From CAIOSQ01 sp044359885 (lineage in GTDB: Bacteria; Pseudomonadota; Alphaproteobacteria; CACIAM-22H2): 6,044 nt of DNA. The stretch is taken from assembly GCA_044359885.1 (NCBI GenBank), contig JBIKLI010000275.1, positions 1 to 6,044 of the forward strand, written 5' to 3'. The notes under the pieces are model-generated. The model did no database searches. It was not told the DNA's origin and worked only from the letters and a program-made list of their open reading frames with translations. The translations under genes and the position numbers were made by a program. Below are positions 1 through 4,285 of the stretch, in pieces; within the stretch, counting starts at the first letter, position 1, and each line of letters opens with the position of its first letter.

Positions 1-318
1 GCCGAGGCCGAAGACCAGGCGGCGCATCCCCCAGAGCCGGTCGAGCGACAATTCGAGACCGATGGTGAAGAGCAGGAACACGATGCCCAGCTCGGCCAGC
101 GCCTTGACGCCGTCCAGATCGGCGATCACGCCATGGGCAAGCAGGGGATAGGAATCGGCCCAGAGCCCAAGCCCGAACGGCCCGATCGCGCCGCCGATCG
201 CGAGATAGCCCAGCACCGGGTTGACGCGCAGGCGATGCACCAGCGGCAGCACCAGCCCGGCGGCGACCAGGAACACGATCATCTCGCGGACATAGGGAAT
301 GCTGGCATGGGCGTGCAT
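1..318 (-). CDS. Cation:proton antiporter, CPA2 (KefB/KefC-like) family, N-terminal 106 residues
   Basis: Reading the minus strand from ATG at 318-316 gives 106 open codons that run off the left edge, so the gene is cut by the window and not broken. Residues about 14-30 (IVFLVAAGLVLPLVHRL) form a first membrane helix. Residues about 34-52 (NPVLGYLAIGGAIGPFGLG) match the conserved second-helix region of CPA2 antiporters, usually written PxxlGYllaGxxiGPfglG. Residues about 76-95 (ELGIVFLLFTIGLELSLDRL) match the equally typical ELGvvfLLFxiGLEls segment. Family members exchange K+ or Na+ for H+ across the inner membrane, and many carry a C-terminal RCK/TrkA-N domain, which would lie outside the window. 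The start is supported by a GGAGG Shine-Dalgarno (326-330 on the plus strand) 7 nt from the ATG. Ion specificity cannot be read from this fragment. The gene is divergent from the transglycosylase-like gene. Confidence 0.93.
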   Translation of the reverse strand, partial: MHAHASIPYVREMIVFLVAAGLVLPLVHRLRVNPVLGYLAIGGAIGPFGLGLWADSYPLLAHGVIADLDGVKALAELGIVFLLFTIGLELSLDRLWGMRRLVFGLG

Positions 319-425
319 CGGGATCCCTCCGCGGCCGCCGGACGCCGCTCCGGCCGGGCCAGGGCAAGGGCCGCGGCGCCATTCCCGCCGGCATCGCGGG
401 ACGATGATGCCGCAGGCGCCATGGT

Positions 426-455
426 CTTGCCAGCGCCGCAAGATCCGGATTTACC
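426..455 (+). promoter_or_regulatory. Possible sigma70-like promoter for the transglycosylase-like gene, overlapping a small inverted repeat
   Basis: In the 163-bp divergent gap, TTGCCA (427-432) matches five of six bases of a -35 box. It is followed after 17 bp by TTTACC (450-455), a poor -10 box with three of six matches. This falls in the only relatively AT-rich part of the gap and would put the transcript start near 462, just ahead of the candidate start codons. The -35 box overlaps a perfect inverted repeat, CTTGC-N7-GCAAG (426-442), that could be an operator. All of this is inferred from consensus resemblance. The rest of the gap (319-425) shows only GC-rich sequence and the antiporter Shine-Dalgarno. 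Confidence 0.22.
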
Positions 456-481
456 GAAAATTCATGCCTTCTCGACACTCT

Positions 482-1336
482 ATGGGGATGACGACCGCAA
501 CGCCGATCGGGCGCGTGATCGCGCCGGAAATCCGTGATGCCATCCAGGGCGCCGCGAAGCGCACCGGCATCTCCTTCGATTTCCTGGTGCGCCAGGCCGA
601 GATCGAAAGCGGCCTCGACCCGCGCGCCAAGGCGTCGACCTCCTCGGCGACCGGCCTGTACCAGTTCATCGAGAGCACATGGCTGCGCATGATCCGGCAG
701 CACGGGGCCAAATACGGTCACGCCGAGGCGGCACAGGCGATCTCGCCGACCGGCGCGCCACGCGTCGGCGATCCCGCGATGCGCGCCCGGATTCTCGAAT
801 TGCGCAAGGACCCGGCGCTTTCGGCCGCCATGGCCGCCGAGTACACCCGATCCAACCAGGACCAGCTGCGCCTCGCCCTTCGCCGCGAGCCGACGGCCAA
901 CGAACTCTACATGGCCCATTTCCTCGGGCCGCAATCCGCGAGCCGGTTCCTGCAGGCCTGGGCGAGCGACCGCACGGCGGTCGCCGCCGACGTCGTGCCC
1001 GATGCCGCGGGCCCGAACCGGCGCGTGTTCTTTGCCCCCGACGGCCGCCCGCGCAGCGTCGAGGAAGTCCTGTCGCGCTTCGCCCAGCGTTTCCAGGGCA
1101 CCCAGACCGGCGCGCCGCCGGCACCCGAGATCGTCCGCGCCGTGGCACGGACCGAGCGCGGCCTCGCCAAAGACGCCGCGGTCCTCACCGCCGCCGCCCA
1201 GACCCGCGTCCAGGTCATGCAGGGCCTGTCCAGCAACGCCGGCGTTTCGCCGGTCACCGTCGCGGCGCTCGCGTCCCTCGACGACAGCAAGGGCCGCACC
1301 GTCGCCGGCCGCCTCGCCCGCCAAGGCATGCCCTGA
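482..1336 (+). CDS. Soluble lytic transglycosylase-like (SLT/GH23-type) protein
   Basis: This is a 284-residue protein if started at 482. Its N-terminal part looks like a goose-lysozyme-type SLT domain. Residues 38-47 (QAEIESGLDP) carry the E-S pair in which Glu42 would be the catalytic acid. Residues 54-67 (SSATGLYQFIESTW) match the second SLT motif (S-x-x-G-L-x-Q-F-x-x-x-T-W). Residues 140-150 (NELYMAHFLGP) match the downstream ELYxAHFLG motif seen in phage-type and alphaproteobacterial members. Residues about 180-200 contain FFAPDGRPRSVEEV, a tail often seen after this domain. Such enzymes cleave the MurNAc-GlcNAc bond of peptidoglycan and form 1,6-anhydroMurNAc. Candidate starts are ATG at 464, 482 and 488. 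None has a clear Shine-Dalgarno, so the choice is uncertain. Extending upstream to 299 would run into the divergent antiporter gene and its leader. No signal peptide or lipobox is visible from any plausible start, which is odd for a periplasmic wall enzyme. The C-terminal 90 residues are Ala/Arg-rich and unassigned. Confidence 0.85.
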   Translation: MGMTTATPIGRVIAPEIRDAIQGAAKRTGISFDFLVRQAEIESGLDPRAKASTSSATGLYQFIESTWLRMIRQHGAKYGHAEAAQAISPTGAPRVGDPAMRARILELRKDPALSAAMAAEYTRSNQDQLRLALRREPTANELYMAHFLGPQSASRFLQAWASDRTAVAADVVPDAAGPNRRVFFAPDGRPRSVEEVLSRFAQRFQGTQTGAPPAPEIVRAVARTERGLAKDAAVLTAAAQTRVQVMQGLSSNAGVSPVTVAALASLDDSKGRTVAGRLARQGMP

Positions 1337-1396
1337 GACCTCGCTGCCGCGCACGCCCCCGACCGGGCTCATGGCAGGGGTCCGCCTTGTCCGCGC

Positions 1397-1444
1397 CTTG
1401 TCAGGGATCTGATCCCTCTTCGGGGGCAGACCCCTCATGACAAG
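1397..1444. repeat. 48-nt imperfect hairpin made of two inverted copies of a palindromic motif
   Basis: The outer arms are perfect: CTTGTCA (1397-1403) against TGACAAG (1438-1444). The inner arms, GGGATCTGATCCC (1404-1416) and GGGGGCAGACCCC (1422-1434), pair at 11 of 13 positions including one G-T, around the 5-nt loop TCTTC. A 3-nt bulge (1435-1437) separates the two stems. Each inner arm is itself close to palindromic: the left one is a perfect GGGATC-T-GATCCC. There is no T-run on either side, so this is not a standard intrinsic terminator, although it lies 61 nt after the transglycosylase-like stop and could still slow or stabilise the end of that mRNA. The design, two head-to-head palindromic units, is that of a REP/BIME-like repeat. 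Assignment to a named repeat family is not possible from the window alone. Confidence 0.75.
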
Positions 1445-1502
1445 CTCGACGAAAGCCATTTCTCACGAGCTGTCTGCGAGATGATCTCCCCCTCCCTGCC
1501 CC

Positions 1503-1534
1503 GGGCGCGCACCTGATCGCCGGTGGGCGCGCCC
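1503..1534. repeat. GC-rich stem-loop
   Basis: GGGCGCGC (1503-1510) pairs perfectly with GCGCGCCC (1527-1534). The stem can be extended by ACC (1511-1513) with GGT (1522-1524) past a 2-nt bulge, leaving an 8-nt loop. It sits between the 48-nt hairpin and the single palindrome, so the gap would fold into consecutive stems if transcribed. No T-tract follows. Function unknown. Confidence 0.55.
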
Positions 1535-1542
1535 TGCATGCG

Positions 1543-1579
1543 GGGGTCTGACCCCATCGCGGCGGACCCCATCGCGGCG
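1543..1579. repeat. Third palindromic motif copy fused to a perfect 15-bp tandem duplication
   Basis: GGGGTC-T-GACCCC (1543-1555) is a perfect 13-nt palindrome around a central T. It differs from the copy at 1404-1416 by a compensating A-T to G-C change at one paired position. Its right arm begins a perfect head-to-tail duplication, GACCCCATCGCGGCG at 1550-1564 and again at 1565-1579. The unit ends 24 nt before the EI24 start codon, so it lies in or next to that gene's promoter and leader region. Slipped-strand duplication is the simplest origin for the tandem part. Confidence 0.75.
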
Positions 1580-1603
1580 CGGGGTGTGATAAGGTGAGAG
1601 TGC

Positions 1604-2281
1604 ATGATCTCGGCTTTCTCAAGATCGATCGCCCAGATCGGCGATCCGGCGTTGCGGCGCCTGTTCTGGGCGTCGCTGGCGATAGGTGCGCTGTGCTTCG
1701 TGGCGCTGCTCGCGGCCGCGTGGTTCGCCCTTCCCTGGCTGGAGGCGGCCCTGCCCGCCGGAACGCCGGGATGGCTGGCCGCCGCCGCGCAGGTGGTGGC
1801 GGCGGGCGGTGCCGTGCTCCTTGCGGTGGTGATGTTTCCGGGCACCGTGATCGCCATACAGTCGGCGCTGTTCGTCGAACCGGTCTCGGCCGCCGTCGAA
1901 CGACGCCATTACCCTGATCTGCCTGCACCGCGCGGCGCGAGTGCCGGCGAACAGGCGGCGATCGCGCTGCGCCAGGTTGGGGTCGCCATCGGACTCAACC
2001 TGCTGGCTCTGCCCATCTATCTGGTTCCGGTCGTCAATGTCGCAGCCTTCGCGGCGCTCAACGGTTATCTGCTGTCGCGCGACCTGTTCTTCGCCGTCGC
2101 GGCGCGGCGGATGGACCGCGCGGCCGCGACCCGGCTGTGGCGCGCACGCCGCCGGTGGTTCTGGGTGGCGGGCATCCCGCTGGCGCTGCTGATGGCGGTG
2201 CCTGTCGCCAATCTCGCCGGCCCGCTGCTCGGGGCCGCGGCAATGACCCATCTGGTCGAAGCCGCACGCCGGGCCACCTGA
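1604..2281 (+). CDS. EI24 domain (CysZ-like) integral membrane protein
   Basis: The 225-residue protein has about four hydrophobic stretches: residues 20-46, 57-85, 124-156 and 184-217. A short polar loop (98-118) and a strongly basic loop (167-185, RRMDRAAATRLWRARRRW) separate them. The signature at 131-170, NLLALPIYLVP followed by NGYLLSRDLFFAVAARRM, matches EI24/CysZ-type proteins, in which an N-G-Y-hydrophobic-x-R-E/D segment follows the third hydrophobic region. E. coli CysZ is an inner-membrane sulfate uptake protein feeding cysteine synthesis. Many alphaproteobacterial EI24 proteins are annotated only by this domain, and no cysteine genes lie nearby, so sulfate transport is not claimed. 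The start is well supported: AAGGTGA (1591-1597) lies 6 nt upstream of the ATG. The length is slightly below that of E. coli CysZ (about 250). The protein is probably in the cytoplasmic membrane. Confidence 0.85.
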   Translation: MISAFSRSIAQIGDPALRRLFWASLAIGALCFVALLAAAWFALPWLEAALPAGTPGWLAAAAQVVAAGGAVLLAVVMFPGTVIAIQSALFVEPVSAAVERRHYPDLPAPRGASAGEQAAIALRQVGVAIGLNLLALPIYLVPVVNVAAFAALNGYLLSRDLFFAVAARRMDRAAATRLWRARRRWFWVAGIPLALLMAVPVANLAGPLLGAAAMTHLVEAARRAT

Positions 2282-2296
2282 GGCGGCGCGCTTTTT
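2264..2296 (+). terminator. Possible intrinsic terminator at the 3' end of the EI24 gene
   Basis: CGCCG (2267-2271) pairs with CGGCG (2284-2288), extended past one A-C mismatch by G-C and C-G pairs (2264-2265 with 2290-2291). It is followed at once by TTTTT (2292-2296), the longest T-run in this part of the window. The stem overlaps the last codons and stop of the EI24 gene and has a long 12-nt loop, so it is suboptimal. If it works, the bactofilin gene would need its own promoter in the 60 nt that follow, where I see no clear one. Confidence 0.4.
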
Positions 2297-2344
2297 GCGT
2301 TGCCCCGCGCGCGTCGCTTCGCCAATCTCCGGCTTCGCATGCCC

Positions 2345-2350
2345 AGGAGG
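2345..2350 (+). promoter_or_regulatory. Strong Shine-Dalgarno fixing the bactofilin start
   Basis: AGGAGG (2345-2350) lies 6 nt before the ATG at 2357. It sets the start there and not at the in-frame upstream ATGs at 2300 or 2339, which have no such site and would add residues that do not resemble the family. Confidence 0.85.
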
Positions 2351-2356
2351 CCAGCC

Positions 2357-2932
2357 ATGTTCCGTCGCAAGAAGGATAACGAGGACGAACCCCGCGCGCT
2401 GGCGCCCGAACCGCCGCAGATGTCCACGGAGCCTCGCGTGCCGGCACGGCCGAACCCGCCCGCGGCACCGCAAGTGGTGATGCCGGCGATGACCCCGCGC
2501 GCGGCGCCGCCGGCCAGCGCCGGCGTGCCGGTGGTCGCTGCCGCCCGGCCCGCGAGTGCCGGAATGTCTCTCGCCCAGCGTCCCGGCCCCGCGGTGGAGG
2601 CCGAGAGCAAGAAGCTGATCGTCGGCCGCGACATCATGCTGTCGGGCAAGATCACGTCCTGCGACCGGCTGGTCGTCGAAGGACGGGTCGAGGCCGACCT
2701 GTCCGAGACCCGCTCGATCGAAATTTCCCCCAACGGCATCTTCAAGGGCACGGCGGAGATCGACCAGGCGGAGATCGCGGGGCGTTTCGAGGGCACGATC
2801 ACCGTCCGCCAGCGGCTGTTCATCCGCGCGACCGGCAAGGTGGTCGGCACCATCCGCTACGGCACGGTGGAGATCGAGGCCGGCGGCGAGATCGCGGGCG
2901 ACGTCCAGGTCTCCGGGACGCGAGGCGAGTGA
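2357..2932 (+). CDS. Bactofilin (polymer-forming cytoskeletal protein)
   Basis: The 191-residue protein has the normal bactofilin plan. A short N-terminus is followed by a disordered Pro/Ala-rich stretch (about 12-80) and then the right-handed beta-helical DUF583 core (about 85-187). The core shows the regular short-strand repeat with conserved glycines: KKLIVGRDIMLSGKI, CDRLVVEGRVEADL, SIEISPNGIFKGTAEIDQAEIAGRFEGTI, RLFIRATGKVVGTIRYGTVEIEAGGEIAGDV. Bactofilins assemble without nucleotide into non-polar filaments, often on the inner membrane, and recruit or position cell-wall enzymes, stalk or pole factors. The first residues, MFRRKK, combine a hydrophobic second residue with several cations. 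This resembles the short membrane-targeting sequence described for some bactofilins, so membrane attachment is inferred. The C-terminal extension is nearly absent, ending a few residues after the last repeat. The gene overlaps the following lipoprotein gene by 4 nt, which suggests co-translation. Confidence 0.95.
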   Translation: MFRRKKDNEDEPRALAPEPPQMSTEPRVPARPNPPAAPQVVMPAMTPRAAPPASAGVPVVAAARPASAGMSLAQRPGPAVEAESKKLIVGRDIMLSGKITSCDRLVVEGRVEADLSETRSIEISPNGIFKGTAEIDQAEIAGRFEGTITVRQRLFIRATGKVVGTIRYGTVEIEAGGEIAGDVQVSGTRGE

Positions 2933-3387
2933 GCCGGGCGATCCGGCCCGTCCGACATGCGGCCGGCGGCGTCCTTCGCGCCGCCGCGCTGACGGTCGTC
3001 CTGGCCGGCTGCGCCCTGCCTGCCTCGTTCGGCGAGCCCGGCGGCGGCGCAACGACCGCCGATCGCGCCAGCCGGCCGCCCGTGGCCGTTCCGGCCGCGC
3101 GCGAGGTCGAACGGCTGGTGGGGCTGACGCGCGAGGCCGTCCTCGCGATGCTCGGCCCCTCGACCTTCACCCGGCGCGATGGCCCGGCCGAGATCTGGCG
3201 CTACGCCACCGACGACTGCTTCCTGACCCTTTTCCTGCATCGCGGCAATCAGCCGGCGGGCAGCAGCCTCACCGTCCAGCATGTCGATGCCAATCCGCGC
3301 TCGCGCGCCGCGGCGTCCTGGGTGAATGCCCGGACCTGCTACGGTCAGGTTCTCGAATCGCGCGGCATCCCGCTGGCCCAGAGCTGA
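2929..3387 (+). CDS. Small lipoprotein, BamE/SmpA-like in outline
   Basis: The 152-residue protein starts at GTG (2929) within the bactofilin stop, in a GTGA overlap; GAGG (2922-2925) lies 3 nt upstream. Residues 1-27 are a lipoprotein signal peptide: a basic start (Arg3, Arg6, Arg9), a hydrophobic core, then the lipobox LAGC with Cys28 as the predicted lipidation site. Residues 29-58 are a Gly/Ala/Pro-rich linker. The conserved core, about 60-104, reads VERLVGLTREAVLAMLGPSTFTRRDGPAEIWRY, followed by a Cys97 segment DDCFLTLFLH. A helix ending in a G-P turn, then a W-x-Y strand and further strands, resembles the small BamE/SmpA-OmlA fold. No close named family is recognised, so this is a fold-level guess. 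Cys97 and Cys137 could form a disulfide in the periplasm. There is no Asp after the lipidated Cys (Ala29 instead), so the +2 rule would favour outer-membrane sorting. Coupling to bactofilin is the main functional hint. Confidence 0.85.
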   Translation: MSRAIRPVRHAAGGVLRAAALTVVLAGCALPASFGEPGGGATTADRASRPPVAVPAAREVERLVGLTREAVLAMLGPSTFTRRDGPAEIWRYATDDCFLTLFLHRGNQPAGSSLTVQHVDANPRSRAAASWVNARTCYGQVLESRGIPLAQS

Positions 3388-3425
3388 GCGGCCGCGGCCG
3401 GCGACCCGCTTACCGGAGACATCTC

Positions 3426-4262
3426 ATGGCGCTCGTCTATGGCGATTTCGATCAGGCCGGTCTCGACGCGGCATACAACAACTCGGCGCATGTCGGCGCG
3501 CAACGGCGCGATGTCTATGTCGGCGGCTGGGCGACGCGCAGCGCCGAGCTGCGCGCCCAAATGCCGCACCAGCATAGCCTCGCCTACGGCGACAGCCCGC
3601 GCGAGGTCCTGGACTTCGTTCCCTGCGGCCGGCCCGGCGCGCCGACCTTTGCCTATATCCATGGCGGCTACTGGCAGCTCAACGACAAGGAGAGCTCCTT
3701 CCAGGTGGCCGGCGGCGTCGTGCCCCACGGGATCAATTTCGTCAATATCGACTACACGCTGGCGCCGGCGAAGAGGATGGGGGAGATCTGCCAGGAGATC
3801 AGGCGCGCGATCGACTGGCTCCTCGCCAATCTCGGTCGCCTGGGCGGCGACCCGAACCGGCTCTATGTCGGGGGCCATTCCGCGGGCGGCCATCTGGCCG
3901 CGATCGCGATGGGCAATCCGCGTGTCGCCGGCGGCCTTGCCATCAGCGGCCTCTTCGATCTGGAGCCGATCCGCCTGTCCTATCTCAACAAGGCGATCGG
4001 CATGGACGTGCTCGAGGCACGGCGCCATTCGCCGGTCCATGCCCTGCCCAAGCAGGCCGGACGCCTGCTGGTGACGGTGGGAGGCGGCGAGCTGTCGGAA
4101 CTGCAACGTCAGTCGGTCGAGTACTACGCCGCCTGGCGCGCCGCCGGTCTCGACGGCGCCTTCGTGCCCCTGCCGGGACACGACCATTTCTCGCTGATCG
4201 ACGAAATCGCGCGGCCCGACGGCGTGCTCGCGCGCGCCCTGGCGCGGCTTGTCGGGCGTTAG
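3426..4262 (+). CDS. Alpha/beta hydrolase, arylformamidase (kynurenine formamidase)-like
   Basis: The 278-residue protein has an alpha/beta-hydrolase layout. Residues 79-83 (HGGYW) form the HGG-x-W oxyanion-hole motif typical of the eukaryote-type kynurenine formamidase branch. Residues 150-155 (GHSAGG) carry the nucleophile Ser152. Residues 251-257 (GHDHFSL) carry the likely catalytic His254. The acid is probably Glu222 or Glu225 in VGGGELSE, though this is less certain. The N-terminal stretch YNNSAHVGAQ fits the (Y)N-x-x-x-x-V family start. Arylformamidase hydrolyses N-formylkynurenine to kynurenine and formate in tryptophan breakdown. Without kynU or tryptophan dioxygenase nearby, the natural substrate may be another formamide or ester. 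No signal peptide is present, so it is probably cytoplasmic. GGAGA (3415-3419) lies 6 nt before the ATG. The 38-nt gap after the lipoprotein gene contains no clear terminator, so co-transcription is possible. The gene converges on comM. Confidence 0.88.
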   Translation: MALVYGDFDQAGLDAAYNNSAHVGAQRRDVYVGGWATRSAELRAQMPHQHSLAYGDSPREVLDFVPCGRPGAPTFAYIHGGYWQLNDKESSFQVAGGVVPHGINFVNIDYTLAPAKRMGEICQEIRRAIDWLLANLGRLGGDPNRLYVGGHSAGGHLAAIAMGNPRVAGGLAISGLFDLEPIRLSYLNKAIGMDVLEARRHSPVHALPKQAGRLLVTVGGGELSELQRQSVEYYAAWRAAGLDGAFVPLPGHDHFSLIDEIARPDGVLARALARLVGR

Positions 4263-4285
4263 GCGCCGGGACGATCAGGGCGCCT
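4261..4285. terminator. Inverted repeat spanning both stop codons of the convergent genes
   Basis: AGGCGCC (4261-4267) pairs perfectly with GGCGCCT (4279-4285) around an 11-nt loop. The hydrolase stop (4260-4262) overlaps the left arm and the comM stop (4275-4277) is in the loop. The symmetric position between convergent genes suggests a shared bidirectional transcription end, but neither side has a T-run, so intrinsic termination would be weak. It may instead protect mRNA 3' ends. Confidence 0.4.

Larger units (their letters stand above)
1337..1603. other. Non-coding gap packed with inverted and direct repeats
   Basis: I see no convincing gene in these 267 bases. Open frames crossing the gap are GC-driven and match no recognisable protein. 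The gap does contain several separate structures: a 9-bp direct repeat (CGCCTTGTC at 1383-1391 and 1394-1402, 11 bp apart), a long hairpin (1397-1444), a GC hairpin (1503-1534), a 13-nt palindrome (1543-1555) and a 15-bp tandem repeat (1550-1579). GGGGTCCGCC at 1377-1386 is repeated exactly in inverted orientation at 1561-1570 and could mark the ends of a roughly 194-bp unit, though 10 bp is short. The last 15 bases hold the ribosome-binding site of the next gene. Confidence 0.7.

Noticed and set aside
299..481. Longer N-terminus for the transglycosylase-like protein from ATG 299
   Set aside because: It would overlap the divergent antiporter start and its ribosome-binding site, and the added residues are Pro/Arg/Ala-rich with no signal peptide character.
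1377..1579. CRISPR array or phage attachment site in the repeat cluster
   Set aside because: The repeats are palindromic, unequal in length and without regular unique spacers. No cas, integrase or tRNA sequence is present.
1585..1593. Extended -10-like TGTGATAAG just before the EI24 gene
   Set aside because: It has no -35 partner at a proper distance, and it would start transcription inside or after the AAGGTGA ribosome-binding site that the gene evidently uses.
1435..1928. Minus-strand frames crossing the repeat-rich gap, considered as a small gene in the gap
   Set aside because: They extend into the EI24 coding region, have no recognisable motif and have shadow-like composition.
1619..3052. 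A 477-codon open frame on the minus strand, opposite the EI24 and bactofilin genes
   Set aside because: Its Arg/Gly/Pro/Ala-rich composition is that of a GC-driven shadow frame. The plus-strand genes have family motifs and ribosome-binding sites, and this frame has neither.
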